A stretch of 64,000 bases of DNA from Chrysomallon squamiferum (lineage: Eukaryota > Mollusca > Gastropoda > Neomphalida > Peltospiridae), in NCBI GenBank assembly GCA_012295275.1, contig CM022669.1:15857672-15921671 (forward strand). Direction: 5' to 3'. The position numbers were made by a program, and so were the translations under genes. The notes beneath the pieces were generated by a model. That model made no database searches and was not told where the DNA came from. It saw only the letters and a list, made by a program, of their open reading frames with translations. Positions 15,361 through 41,571 of the stretch are shown here, piece after piece (positions within the stretch are counted from its first letter, which is position 1; each line of letters opens with the position of its first letter).

Positions 15361-17330
15361 AAGCAAATTTTAGTAAACTATCCGAAAGAGTAAATTCACT
15401 CAAAGGTCAGTTACTTGTCCGTTTGCAGCAATGAATATTTGTATACGCATCTTCCCAAAGACAGGATTCAAAGACTATAAATTCTGATATACCGACTGAC
15501 GGGCAATGGTTGGAACGGGAAATAACGAATCATGTGTGAGGCCAGTTGTCTTATGCAGACCGCTAGAAAATACTACTGAAATATTTCTCTTAAGACTGTG
15601 ATAGCTATTTCAAACAGTCACTGAGTACACATCACTAAGTCTGCTCTACGTATAATTTACTTACATGGGATAAAGCTAATCTCTAAAAATTATTATCATT
15701 TATTATTTATTTTTTATTTTTTGCTAAATATATGCTCAGCGACCGTAAGATGTCCTGAATAACATGCCCCAAAAAAAATAAATACAAAAATAAAAATAAA
15801 TATCTGAATAATAATTTATCACGGATCGCATAAATAAAAACATGAAATTAATTTAAAGGCGAAGGCCCGAATAGAAATGCATATACACGGTTCGTTTCTT
15901 CTCTGTTGTGGTAAAAAGGAACAAATTCGATTTTCACAAAATATTATTATTATTTTTTTCAAAGTCTTTTTCGTGTTTTACGAGCTAATTAAAAAACAGA
16001 TTTTGTTTTGTTTTGTACATCTTAATCATGCTACATCAAGCAATGAACAAGATAAGATTTATATTTTTTTTTTTTTTTTTTTTTTTTTCTCTGTTTACCG
16101 GAGTTAATCCTTGTTTACAATAAGGAATTAAAAAAAAAAAAAAGAAATAATAATGAAAAAGACATCCGCATTAACGCAGTAAGTGGTTTAATGTCAAAGA
16201 ACGGGATTTGTCGCTGACGACGTCTAATTGAAATCAATAAAAATGTAGCAACACACAGAGAAAAAAAAAATATCACCTTACCTGAATGAGATGCGGAAAT
16301 CCATGATTAACCACAAAACAAATCACAGCATGCTCTAAGAAATCATCTGCATACGAAATTCTCAATATTAATTTTTCAACACAAAAACCACTTGAGACAA
16401 AACTCGACCAGTTGTTATAAAGCAACCGGTGTGCAAACGATTCATTCCAGGGTTGTGCCAATTCTTTTTTTCTTTCTTTTTCTTTCTCTCTCTCCTTTTT
16501 TATTTTTATTTTGACGAGTGTTTGACGCTTTGGCATTCGAGCCCAAGTACGCTCTTACACTGCTCCTTTGTCAGAAATGGCTTTTTCTTCATGCCAAGCG
16601 TAAACTACATTGATATATGTCAATTTGTTCGAGTGGTGAAGAATCCCAAACAGTCGTTCATCTTCAAAGGCAAACAACAATTGATACAGAGTTACCTCCC
16701 CTGCTTGTTGAGGCAGCTGTCGGCACTACATAACTGTCTACGTATTTTCGTATATCTCTTACTTTCGTGCACACTAAAAAACATTGAAAGAAAAAAATAA
16801 AATAAAATAAGAAAAGAGTACGCAAGTAAAAATCCTGATTTATTTCCACAGTGTATCATATCATAATACTAGAATTATCTTCTTTTTCTTTTCTTTTCTG
16901 TTTTTTGTTTGTTTTTAATTTCTCTTTATAATTTCTTTTTTTCTAACTTGTTACTGATGAAGTGGCGCAATAGAAATATCATGGTTAAAAAAGAAGTGCT
17001 GATATGCAACGATAGAACAGTGACGAAACTTTTGTGTATGATACGTTTTTGGTCGTATAGGTTTTGCGTAAGATAAGAAAACAAAACAATAAAAATTTAA
17101 ATTGTCCTAATTAGAGTTCCATTGTTGTTGCCATTATAATATGTAACGTTATAAGAAATTGTATTTCAGTGAAATTATATTTACACAAATGAACAAATTC
17201 AGAAAAATAAATAAATACAATAAAATAAGAAAGATAAAAAGTGTAAAAGAAGTACATGAAATAATGAAATGAGAATGAAAAGAATTTACGAACACGAGAA
17301 CGAATGTAAGATGAAAGAATAAAATGATAC

Positions 17331-17361
<31 letters not shown>

Positions 17362-17479
17362 AAGAAAGAAAGAGAGAGAGAGAGTAGAACTAATAACAAT
17401 AATAATAATAACAAAATTAATAAATAAAGACCAAACAAAAAATAATCAAAATTACAACGTATTATAAAACAACGCTCTA

Positions 17480-17900
17480 CTTCAAATAATCCTCAAGCTA
17501 ATCCGTATTACGTCTGCAGGATACACTTAATTGTGCGAGAAAACGTATAAAACACGAAGTAATCCGAAACGTCAGTCAAAGCGAACTCTTCGCCTTCCGA
17601 AAATAAATTTCGGGATTAGAAGCGATCGCTACAGAACACCGTCAGGTTCCGTGGACTTACCGTTAATTGAACAAACCCGCGACCCGCTCGGAAACGAATA
17701 TGTCACACTGCTACATGATTTTCCTTTTTCGCTCGCATCCAGCAAAGTGTCTATCACGCGGCACTCAATAAGCGCTGTGGAGGTTTTTCAATTTCTCGTT
17801 TCAAAGCTTAACGCGGCCGACAAGACGCGAGGACCGCCGATTCGTCGGGTTTTGATAAAGTCGGCGGCGTGTGCGGAACAATACGAACTCCAATAAGTTT
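17480..17900 (-). promoter_or_regulatory. CpG-rich patch with a minus-strand splice donor, possible promoter and 5' exon
   Basis: About 420 bp with many CG dinucleotides, unlike its AT-rich surroundings. On the minus strand it contains CAATTAACG followed by a strong GTAAGT donor (exon edge at 17661), as expected for a 5' untranslated first exon. The plus strand has a long open frame but no in-frame ATG, which argues against a free-standing gene on that strand. Confidence 0.3.
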
Positions 17901-18712
17901 GAACAAGTGACAGATGTCAGAGTTTCTACTACACCTGACGCAAATTAAACTGCCACAGCAAAGACTTGTCGATAAACAATACAGAAAGAATATTTTTCTT
18001 TCGGTCGATTTTTTTTTTTTTGTATTTGTTATTCTAATTAATTAATTTATTTTTTATGTTTTTTTTTTTTTTTTTTTTTTCTTTAATTTATTTTTATATT
18101 TTTTTATTTTTTTTTATTTATTTATTTATTTTTTTTTTTTTTTTTTGTATTTGAATATTTAAATACAGTTTTCTTAATGTCCTATATGAGTCATCTCGAA
18201 ATTACAAAAGCGCACAAGTTGTTGAATGGCAAAGATTTCGAGAAATGGAAATGAAATGATACGAGTGAATGTTTGACAATATCTCAATTTATTATTTCCA
18301 TAATTGTTAACGATTATTCACAGCAACTATTAATGATATTTTTCTTTTTTCTAAAATGACTAAAGGAAAGGAAACTGGCTTCTGCGACACAAAAAGCTAC
18401 TCACATTAACCATTAGACAGGGAAACATATACCACGATCTTTTTTTTTTTTTTAGGTGGCTGTAGGGGCAGTGATTATAACGGGAAATAAGCTAACAGCT
18501 GCATCGCGGAGTATCGATTCCACGATTCATCGAATCTCAGGCCAAAGTGAAAACGCTGAGCTGCCATGATACAAGAAACTGTATTTTAACAGCGATACAT
18601 TTGTTCAAATAATATAGTCCTGGAATGAATGAATGAAAGAACGAACGTGTTTGTTAACGGACGAATGAATACATTAATGGACGGGTTAATTGTTTATTTA
18701 TTTATTTATTTA

Positions 18713-18760
18713 TTTCTTCTTCTTCTTCTTCTTCTTCTTCTTCTTCTTCTTCTTCTTCTG

Positions 18761-18796
<36 letters not shown>

Positions 18797-18970
18797 AATT
18801 ATGATTCTTATTCTTATTCTTATTATTTTCATCATCATCATTATCATCATTATTATTATTATTATTTTTATTATTATTTTTTTATTATTTTTTAAATTAT
18901 TAGTAAGTGTTTTTTTATTTTTTATTTTTTACATTTTTTTCTTCTTCTTCTTCTTCTTCTTTCACAACCC
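18713..18970 (+). repeat. (TTC)n/(ATT)n cluster
   Basis: TTC units at 18717-18759 and 18941-18960 around an ATT/ATC-rich stretch. Confidence 0.9.
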
Positions 18971-19518
18971 CTATTATTTTAAATGTAACATTTATTAGGA
19001 GTCATTCACAAGATCGTTTTCTGTTGTTTTTTTTTTTTTTTTTTTTTTATGATTTGAGAGATGTAACGTGCAGACAAAAGCTGTTTATTCTGATCCCATT
19101 CAACGAGGACCGCGGTCAAAGAACTGGAGCTCAGGTAGAAGAAGATATTTTATTTTTTCATACACAGACACGTTTCCGTGCCAGGAATGATGGATCTGGG
19201 CTCAATATCTCTGAAGAGTTTGATTGTTCAATTTGGGACACATGAATAAGAATGTCCTCGCGTGACTTAAATCATTATATAGAGCGAGAGAAAAAAAAAA
19301 TAATGCTGAAACGTTTCCCGTTCAGACCCAGAAGGAAGTTGTTAGAAGGTTTGAAAAAAAAAAAGATAATTCAGAAAATATGCTGATGAATAAACATGTA
19401 TGCTCTGATTTCATTTCGGCCCACAATGTGCGTGCTTGTTTGTGAATGTTTGTTCATGCGTTCACGTAAGTATACATCGTGTATCAGTGTATTTATCCAT
19501 GTGTGTATGCATGTGTAT

Positions 19519-19556
<38 letters not shown>

Positions 19557-21404
19557 TAATGGTAGGCGGTGGGTTTCTTGATGTAAAAGTAGTTTATAAA
19601 AAAATAATAATAAAAAAATATATATTTAATGTTTAAAGTGCCTTAATCACCACATTTTCCATAGAAATCAAAGGACAAAATGTTTGTTAAATAAATATTT
19701 TTTGCGTTTATCGATGTTTATAGAAAAACATGTTTTAAAAAATGTTGTGGTCACCGATCTTAAAGCTCTAATAATAATATCAGTAATATAATCGGCATTT
19801 TAATAAGTTTACCATACATTTTTGATGCAATTCAGCCTTAGATTATATTTAACGCATAATAAAGAATTCGTTCCGTTATTTATCATACACATGCATTTCT
19901 TGAACTTATATTTTTTTCTGTTTATCTCTTCTTTTTTCTTCTTTTCTTATTTCTTTTTTCTTTTTTCTTTTTCTTTTTCTTTAATTTACTTCATTTATTT
20001 CAGTACATATTTGTTTCTTTCAGCTTTCCTTTAATACTTTTTTCTTTCAGCCATCCTAATTTTCTTTATTCCATTCTGTCTAATTTCCTATCTTGCATTT
20101 ATTTCATTTCATTTTTTTCTTTCTTTCATCCTTTCTTCCGTCTTTTCTTTATCTATTTCTTGGTTTGTTTCTAAAATGTTTAATGAATTAAACCTATATG
20201 AATCATGTCGATTCGTGAGAAAAGAAAGATAAAAACAAAATAGAGGTATTTCTCAAAGATCACTCGAACGATTTCGACCTTCATTCAGGATAAAAAAGAA
20301 CATTATTCTCTGACATACACTTATAAATCTTCACACTTACACACAACAGCTAAACTGGACACTATTCCAGCCTGCACACGATCTCAAGTCACTTCCACTA
20401 AAATCGCGTAATAAACACAGCGATAAGCACAAGAACAAAACAAACCCCCCCCAAAAAAAATATATATATCTATATTCTTTATCTTTTCCACAACGATTAG
20501 TAGTAACGTCCAGAATTCCGGAGTCATGTTGCTAAATGAAGCCACACTTGATAATGTTTTTCTTTCGTGTTTATTGCATTCATAAAAAGAAAATGACTGC
20601 AAAGAGATGATCTATTGTGTTTTCACATCTGTGTGTAATTAATTTGCTGTAGACTCTGGTGAATGGAACAGAAAGTTTGAAAGCTCAAATAACATCGCTT
20701 CTGTCGACTGGAATGACCTAAAACGAATCGATACACAAAGCTTTGATACTCCGTTTCACTGTTTGGACTGAAGCCGTCCACATGCTATTTGTCAATAACC
20801 GGCATTGTGTGTAAACCATTTTAAAATCTATTGTACCTTGTATGTGCATAATAGACTGTAGATCCTTTTTTTTAGGACATGTGCAAACACAATTACACAT
20901 GACAAAAAAAAAAAAAATGATTTTGTTTTGTTGTGAGAGAGTAAGTTAAACATCCTGGAAAAGATGAAGTGTATATTATATCAAATTTTGGGATGAAATT
21001 TTGTTGTTTACTTGACTTCAGTAAATCGATACCCGGTGAATGATGGAGAGAGTGAGAGTTTGAGAGAAAGGGACAAACTAAGAGGGAGGAAAGAGGGAAA
21101 AAAAGGGGTGAGAATTAAAATAAGAAACTGATATATAGAAGTAATTATAAAACAATAAAATAAAAAAATATGGAAATGAAACAGACTGAACAGTAAAATG
21201 GATTAAAATATAAAGAGAAGAGGTGACAGATAGACAGATGGAGAGAGACAGAGAGAGAGAGATAAATGAAGGAATGCACACACACACAAATAACGGTAAA
21301 ATAATGGTGTAGAAGGCTACAGTGGAAGCAACGGTATTGACAGAAAGACAGATTAAAGAGAAAAAAGAGCGAACAATATTAAAGAATGAGAGAGACAGAG
21401 ACAG

Positions 21405-21505
<101 letters not shown>

Positions 21506-22252
21506 CGAACACAAAACAAATTCAAGCATAAAAAGCTTTTATGTTTCCATGTCAAACACAGGAACAATTCATCAAAATGTCTCGCCAATATTCCATAACA
21601 AATGGATCAATGAATTAAATGAAATGTGTCGAGAAATTCCACAGTAAAAGACGATTGTATTCGCAGATGAACACAAATTGCACCACAGAGTCGTGAGTGC
21701 GCCGTGACTCTGTAGTTGCACCAAAACAGGATTTGAAATTACTCGAATAATTAACTCTTCAGCTGGAAACCCTTTCCTTCGCACGTATAGGGAAAACTGA
21801 AGGCAAAAAATTCCCATTAGTAAGGAAAAAAAGACGTGGGGGCCAGCCGTGTATGTCTGTGACAATGCACTTAATTAATTATAACCCGCTGTGCATTAGA
21901 AGTAATTAAGTTACTATATTGACCAGAACTGCTTGTTTGTAACTAATTCTGCCCAGAAGATGTTTCGTCTGAAACTTGATAACGCTCGCTGGTACTTAAT
22001 TATGAACGTGATGGTGATGATCAGTTATTCTACAAGTTGCTTAATGACAAAATTTAATTGTGATCTTGTCCACCATACACGGTTTTCTGATGAAGTAATG
22101 AGGTGATGGCATTAAAATGAAAGGAACCAAAATTATACTCATCTTCTTTTTCAACGACGTTGCAACGTTTGGTAACAGTGAAGTGGACCTCTTGCTGGTG
22201 ATAATGATGGCGATAATGGCATTGTTAATGTGGCTGATAGACAGACAGACAG

Positions 22253-22382
<130 letters not shown>

Positions 22383-22402
22383 TACTACTATTAAATTATT
22401 CT

Positions 22403-22503
22403 TTAAAATTATTCCTTGAAAATACTCGTGAGCGCTCGCATGCACACTGAAACACACACACACACACGCACACACACACACACACGCACACGCACACACA
22501 CAC
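22403..22503 (+). repeat. Short dispersed repeat with CA tail, copy 1
   Basis: Contains CTTTAAAATTATTCCTTGAA and AATAC-GTGAG-GCG, then a (CA)n tail. The same block occurs at 25468-25560 in the same orientation. Confidence 0.55.
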
Positions 22504-23379
22504 AAACATACAAACACACAATATTAATATTCAACCAGAAAACGTACATCTTTTTATAATTAGTAATAGTAATGGTAGTATTAGCAGTAGAAGTAGAAAT
22601 ATTAGTTGTTCTAGCACAGTAGTACTGGTAGTAATACTGGTAATAGTGGTATTGGTAGTGGCAGTAGAAGTAGTAGTAGTAGTAGTAGTGGTGGTAGCAG
22701 CTATAGTAAAACAAAATAATGTTTGAGCATCACCCTCAGCTGCAGTCTAAGCGCTTTGTTACTAATCATGATGTATCTATTATGACTGTCATGTCATTCC
22801 TGGATTTTAAGCAACTTGTCCGTTTAACAATGGAGCTAGAGACTTTGACATATAAACCAAATATGGCACTGTCTAAACGTTTAATGTCTTTTGAAAATGT
22901 ACGTATGGAACTGACTGTTTACTGATTTTATCAGAAATTGTCTCGGGAAGGATAACTACACAGTGCAGAAAGGGTACGCAACGGATCCGATCGCGATACT
23001 GCTTAGATCTCTGGGGAAATGTAACACAGATTTTCTTTCTATGGTAATTTTGCAAATATTCCGGTCAGTCACTTCGTATTAGTGGATTGCGTGCCCCGTC
23101 GTGCGATTTTCACAGCTGTTTGCTTTGATCTTTGATCCAGAGTTGGTAAAAAACGGGACGATTCTTACATCGGTTTCTCCCGTTAAATTTGGAAAATACT
23201 TTCAAGATATGACTTTGCTTAACAAGGGGAAAAACATATTTAGGTGATTATGGTTTAGTTCATTCAGGTATGGGTTATAATGTTCGGAAAATGGGATGTG
23301 TGACCATTCTTGAAAAAGAAAAATATTCATTTTATTTTTATTTTATAACTTTAGTTTTTTTTATATTCATTTTATTTTT

Positions 23380-23427
23380 ATTTTATTTTATTTATTTATT
23401 TATTTATTAATATTTTTGTTTATATTT

Positions 23428-23458
<31 letters not shown>

Positions 23459-23460
23459 TG
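23380..23460 (+). repeat. (TTTA)n array
   Basis: Tetranucleotide array in two blocks. Confidence 0.9.
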
Positions 23461-24225
23461 TTTTAAATTCAGTCTTTTCACTTATTAAAACTTTTCTGGC
23501 CCAACGAAAGACTAGTTCAGTGGTTGCACCTTTATTTTAAAGGTTACTTTTAAACTAAAAGACATTTTCTGTAAAAAGATTAGCGAAGACAAATTATAAT
23601 ATTATCAGTGCACACGGAGAAGTATTTTACTTTTTATTCGATACCACTTTGTGTTTAGAAATGTGTTTCTAACTTTAATAGACGCTGTAATTCATGGTAA
23701 AACGGTAATATCCTCAGTCTTTAAGGTATATTTGTTTGTATTAAATCACTGCGTACGAAATCGCATCACAATTAAGGAAAACTGTTATTATCTTATACTG
23801 CTGTTTTGTTTCGTGCTTTATTATTATTAGCAAAAAATAGTTCGTGCTGTGTGACAATAAATAAATAAACTAACTCTAAGATAGTCTTAAGAAAGCTTTA
23901 ATAAAGCAGCAGCTAGAATTTGGAATGTTTCTCCGTGTTATTTGTTATGGCTAAATTACTATGAGCCATATTATTGTTTTACTAATCGAGTCTGCTTTCA
24001 TATTTATTATCATTATCATCATCTTAATTACTGTGCTTCTTATCATTATGACGTCAGCTACTAAGTTAGTTATTAGACTCTCACCTTCTTCTAGGAATTA
24101 CAACCACCCACCCACCCCCACACATACACGCACAGACGCACAATAATCTAAATGGATATATGTTTAAGCAAGAGATGTAATTCTGATTAAATGTACTGAC
24201 CTCTCCCAATACTTAAAATTATTTA

Positions 24226-24238
24226 AAAAAAAAAAAAA

Positions 24239-24337
<99 letters not shown>

Positions 24338-24382
24338 AAAACAAAAAAACAAACAGCTGATAAATAAATAAATAAATAAATA
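24226..24382 (+). repeat. (AAAT)n array
   Basis: About 110 bp of pure TAAA units and a shorter second block. Confidence 0.95.
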
Positions 24383-24547
24383 AGACAGACGCATAAGAAA
24401 AAAACATATATTTATTTCAGTTAAAAGCATATAAACCTTTCTCTATAGCTGTAGATTAAGTAACATGAGGTAATGCAAACATTTTCGTCCGTTACACGAT
24501 TGCTCAGTCTGTTAAAGTGTTTTGCTCTGGAATGCCAGTAAGAAAAA

Positions 24548-24570
24548 AAATAATAATAAAAAAAAAAAAA

Positions 24571-24617
<47 letters not shown>

Positions 24618-24629
24618 CAATAATAATAA
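24548..24629 (+). repeat. (AAAT)n array
   Basis: Second AAAT array in the same orientation. Confidence 0.95.
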
Positions 24630-24845
24630 AAACTGACTTTAACCGAAATGTAGAATGCACAAGCTTCCGAATAAACAACGTCATAACGATACTTCCATTG
24701 AATTTTCTAAAAGTGATCAGTTCTTCCAAGGGAAGTGAGCCAAGTACAAATTAGCAAGCATCTCTTTAGCCAACTACTGGTGGCGAATTGCTTATGGGTA
24801 CCTAGAAAATAAAATAAAATAATATTGAACTTGAAGTTTCATCTA

Positions 24846-24871
24846 ATTATCTATCTATCTATTTGTATGTT

Positions 24872-24906
<35 letters not shown>

Positions 24907-25045
24907 ATATATATGAGTGTATCTGTGTGTGCATAATATATATAGAAAGATAGTAGGTAGGTAGGTGTGTAGGTAAACAGATATATATATATATATATCT
25001 GTCTATCTCTATCTATATATCTATCTATCTATACACACATATATA
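24846..25045 (+). repeat. (TATC)n/(TGTC)n/(TA)n cluster
   Basis: Compound tetranucleotides with short TA runs just downstream of the MAM gene 3' end. Confidence 0.9.
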
Positions 25046-25164
25046 GATATAGGCATATATTATACACACACATACACACACAGATACACTCACACAAACA
25101 CCTACACGTATACATAAATCAATTAATAAGAATGAAAAGGTAAAAATAAAAATAATTATTAATG

Positions 25165-25170
25165 TTTATT
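25165..25170 (-). terminator. Poly(A) signal AATAAA of the MAM gene
   Basis: Canonical AATAAA on the minus strand, 16 nt after the exon 10 stop. It supports exon 10 as the 3' end. Confidence 0.5.
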
Positions 25171-25186
25171 AGAGGTGTGGTAGCAG

Positions 25187-36969
<11,783 letters not shown>

Positions 36970-37417
36970 CTTGTCTGTGAATCAGCACAAAAATGATTTC
37001 TGACGTTTTCACACTTAAAAAGACACGTACAAAAAAAAAAAAAAAAAAAAACAAGACAACTTGTTAAAAGATGAAATATTTGCTATCTTAACACAAAAGA
37101 TAAACATTGATTGACATCTGTTGTTGATATTAACATAGTTGTTCTGCTTTCAAGGTCAGTATATATCTAAGAGAGAAGACTGTGATATCATGAACTCTAG
37201 CAAAACACAACTGCTACTACTACTACGACTACTACGACGACAATGAATTGCATTAAGGCATTAATAATGTAAATTTATAGCGTATGCAAAGAAATATTGA
37301 GAAATGTTTTAGTGTGCGTACGACGAACTAAGAAACGTTGCTCTAGTCAGGTACAGATTTTAGCAAGTTAAAGTATCATAGATGCAAAGTAGTAAGAAGA
37401 AGAACGAAATGACATAA

Positions 37418-37422
37418 CTATA

Positions 37423-37502
<80 letters not shown>
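37418..37502 (+). repeat. (AAT)n array
   Basis: Pure AAT units. Confidence 0.95.
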
Positions 37503-37504
<2 letters not shown>

Positions 37505-37518
37505 CCAAAAAAAAAAAA

Positions 37519-37611
37519 AAAAATGGCTTAGAGAAAAAATAAATATATTTTATATTAAAAAGTGTAACAGCAACTACACACAAAAACAACAATAACAACG
37601 ACAACAAAAAA

Positions 37612-37648
<37 letters not shown>

Positions 37649-37772
37649 CATTAAAAATAAAAATAAAAATAAAATAAAATAAATAAATAAATAAAAAATG
37701 GCTTAGCGAAAAAATAAATATATTTTATATTTAAAAGTAAAACAGCAACTACACACAAAAACAACAACAACA
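37519..37772 (+). repeat. Tandem duplication with period about 175 bp
   Basis: The block ATGGCTTAG[A/C]GAAAAAATAA with downstream CAGCAACTACACACAAAAAC appears at 37523 and again at 37698. AAT/AAC microsatellite lies between, and the copies differ at a few positions. Confidence 0.75.
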
Positions 37773-37947
37773 ACAACAACAACAACAATAATAATAATAA
37801 TAATAAGAAGAAGAAGAAGAAGAAGAAGAAGAATGTTTAAAAATTAAAAAAAAGAATGAAAATAAAATTATATATTAAAGGAAGTTTATTATTTCAACAC
37901 GCTTTCTAGACATTTTAATTTTAATCATAATTTTAATTTTAATTTTA

Positions 37948-38006
<59 letters not shown>

Positions 38007-38012
38007 TACTAT
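37948..38012 (+). repeat. (ATT)n array
   Basis: Pure ATT units. Confidence 0.95.
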
Positions 38013-38539
38013 TATTTGTTCTTTGATTCTACGACCGTCTGTCGCTAACTCAGCATTTAGATTTATTTTCAGATGCTTTCGACGACGTCTCTGCGGGAGA
38101 CTTGTTGGATCTGGCTATAAGCGATTAGATCTCACAGTTACACCGAAACCTCGGCTCCACAGTCTGCGTACTCAGCGAGAAATTACTGTCTTTTCTCTAT
38201 TTAGCCAGTTCAAAATAGTCGTTTTTTTCTATCTTAATGTCTGCGTGAGAGAATATAGCGTCTGGTGACTAGCAATTTAAGAGATACACAGACTGCGTGT
38301 TGCGGGTTGCGGGTTGCGCTGGCCTTTTCGTTCTGGTCTCCGTCTGCAAGCAACAGCGAGAAGACGACGTCTTGTTTTGATGTATCACCGCTAGTATTAA
38401 TTAACTGTGTATCTCTGATACACCGCTCAAACACCCAACCGTTCTCAGTCACCGGCCATATCGTTTTTCTCTGTGTAATATAGCAATACATCATCTAATA
38501 TGGACTTTTCTTCATTTGAAAAGAGAGAAGAGGGAGAGG

Positions 38540-38544
<5 letters not shown>

Positions 38545-38629
<85 letters not shown>
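38545..38629 (+). repeat. (GA)n array
   Basis: Pure GA, first of two arrays about 240 bp apart. Confidence 0.95.
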
Positions 38630-38637
<8 letters not shown>

Positions 38638-38855
38638 AGAAGAGAGGGAGAAAAAAGAGAGAGACAGAGAGGTATGAGAAGGAAAGAATGAAATGGAAAA
38701 CGTATGATAGACAGTATTGTCGTGATAAGCGAAACGTGAAAGAATGAAATCAATAGCGTTTATGCTTGAGAGAGAATGATAACTAAAATGATTAGCGAGA
38801 CCAAGAGACACACCAAGAAATCGACATAGAGAGGAAGATAAAGAGACAGACAGAC

Positions 38856-38963
<108 letters not shown>

Positions 38964-39521
38964 ACGGATGAAAGAAATAATGAAACATAAACAATGAAAC
39001 AAAAAAAGGGAAGCAGAGAAAGACGAAGACCTTAAGATAGCTCACCTTTAAATCAAATTAATGAACTCGACGGCTAATCAAGTTACTGTGAAAACATATA
39101 ACAAAATGAATTATATAAAGTAAATGTGCAACCTCCTCCAGAAACAATTCAATTAATATGTGCGACATCAAGGACGCAGTGTTTGTGAGAAGTCATACAG
39201 ATGCAAACCATTAACATTTGATTTTTTTTACCGTACAGGCATAACGGAATAAAATAAAAATCTATTTTAATCTACAGCTTGTTATTACTATTGTTGTTGT
39301 TGTTGTTGTTCTTGTTGTTATTATTATTATAATATCTGTAGTTACATTTTGTGAAAATTTCATCGATGTTATTTCATACATACACAGAAACATCCATCCA
39401 TCCATCCATCCATATATACATACATAGATAGATAAAACAAGACTCATACTGATGTGAAAAATATACAGATAAATGCATTATACAGACAGCTATCCGGCAT
39501 ACTCACCCCCCCTCACACCAC

Positions 39522-39584
<63 letters not shown>
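39522..39584 (+). repeat. (CA)n array
   Basis: Pure CA dinucleotides. Confidence 0.95.
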
Positions 39585-39588
<4 letters not shown>

Positions 39589-40478
39589 ATAACCTTTTAT
39601 CAAGAAATTAATTTCTGATAAAAGTTTTGGAGTGAAACATTATCTATTTTTATTCTCTATGTGGACAGAGCACTTGCAATAATCTAGAGTGTCGTTTCCG
39701 TTCATTTGAGTTTATCTAAATCCTTTAATAACATCCTGTTTGGCCGGCAAAAACAAATCTGCTAAAGTAGATTTTGTGAAAACTGATATCTGTAAAAAAA
39801 AAATATAACTATATAAATTTAGAAATACAAGAAAGTCCTGATCTCTTTCATATGTAGGTGAGGTTTATCTAAATGTACTTTTATAACACTATAACAGTAT
39901 ACTGCGCCTAATCATGAACGAAAAGATTAAAAGAAAAATTAAAACTCATTTTTTTTACCCTTAGGACAATAAAAACCGGAACAAAGAAAGACAGATAAAA
40001 AAAAAAAAAAAAAAAAAAATTCTTTCACGCCAACTGTTTACAAAACTGTGACATATAAGTTTATCCTTTTAAAACAGAAGGTTAATGAATTTATCGAGAG
40101 AGACAGCGACATTCTGTTTTATTCCAATACTATTGATTATCCCGATATATATATATAAATATATATATATATTACATCTGAATAAATTCCATACACTTTT
40201 ATCTAGCACCTGATATGTTATGTTACAATCGTGTTTCTGCTTGTTCATTTTCGTTCAAAGAAATAATCTGATTGTTGGGCGATTGTCCGATGATTACCGA
40301 AGCAAATGGTTCAGAGATGAAATCATCTTGTTGCGTTCATTAGGCTAGCAACCTTCGACTGCTGCAGAATGCCTGTGATATGAGATTTCTTTTATTATGG
40401 ACATGAGAACATGCAAAGAAATAAATGTGTACGCCCGGAGTGTTACGCACAGACCTGTAGCTATGGGAGTCCTCTGCG

Positions 40479-40516
<38 letters not shown>

Positions 40517-41388
40517 GTATAAATAAATAAATAAATAAAATATCAATAGTAGTTGATATTAATAATAAATGATGTGAGATGATGATGATGATAATAATAA
40601 ATGAGTATAAATAAATAAATAAAATAGTAATAATAATAGTAATAATAATAATGATGAAGATAATGATAATGATGATGATAATAGTAGTAGTTCTTGTAGT
40701 AGTAGTAGTAGTAGTAGTAGTAGTAACAATATATAATAATTTGATAATTGTATTAATTTCAAATTGTTTTAGGGTCTCAATTTTTTATTTTAACAGCAAT
40801 AATAATAACGATGATAATAATAGTAGTAGTAACAGTAGAAGTAATAAATAAAAAAATTAAAGAAAAGAAATAAAATATCTTATGCATTTTAATAACTATA
40901 ACAATTTCAAATTATCTTCAAATCTCAAAACGTTTCTTCTTCCATTCCATTCAAACTGGTTAGTACATATATATGACCCTGCGATAAACGCGACATCAAG
41001 CTGGAAAATGTGCGCGCGCATGCGAGTTAACCATAATCTGAACCCCTCTCCATCAACATTCGTTTTTATCAACGTAATTCGAGTGAGCTTTGCGTTTGAT
41101 CTTTATGATGTTGGAAACCACTATTACCATTAACCCATTTTTGTCTATTACTGAGAATGCTTAATTTGTCTTAACTTGAGTAACCACGTCTCTGTCACGC
41201 ACGCTAAAGCAAACAGAAACACAATACTCTTTTATTTTCCTTGTGACTGTTAACAAATCTTCTTTTTTTTTGGTTTCTGCGAAAATGGTCGACATTTCTT
41301 TTGTTTCTTCTTTATTCTGTGTTTAATTTAAAGTCTCTGTGACCTATATATATTTTTGTTCTTTTGTTTTAAGGTTTCTGGTTTGCTT

Positions 41389-41571
41389 CCGTTAATTTTT
41401 AATTTTTATTTCGTTCTTGATTTGTTTGTTCTTTTAGTTTTTCGTTCTTTATGTTTTAACTGATATCTTGTTTCTTCATTCCGTTAATTTTTATTTTTAT
41501 TTTGTTTTTGATTCGTTTGTTGCTTTATTTTTTCGTTCTTTATGTTTTAACTGTCTTCTTGTTTCTTCATT
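41389..41571 (+). repeat. Tandem duplication, two units of 92 and 91 bp
   Basis: Unit 1 (41389-41480) and unit 2 (41481-41571) both run from CCGTTAATTTTT to CTTGTTTCTTCATT and share TTTCGTTCTTTATGTTTTAA. A third copy begins (CCGTTTCTTC) and stops. Confidence 0.75.

Noticed and set aside
17531-17896. 121-codon plus-strand frame in the CpG-rich patch
   Set aside because: No in-frame ATG, no recognisable domain; CpG richness reduces stop codons. Kept only as a possible promoter or 5' exon on the other strand.
21678-21720. Imperfect hairpin around CAGAGTC/GACTCTG
   Set aside because: Only about eight contiguous pairs; common by chance at this scale.
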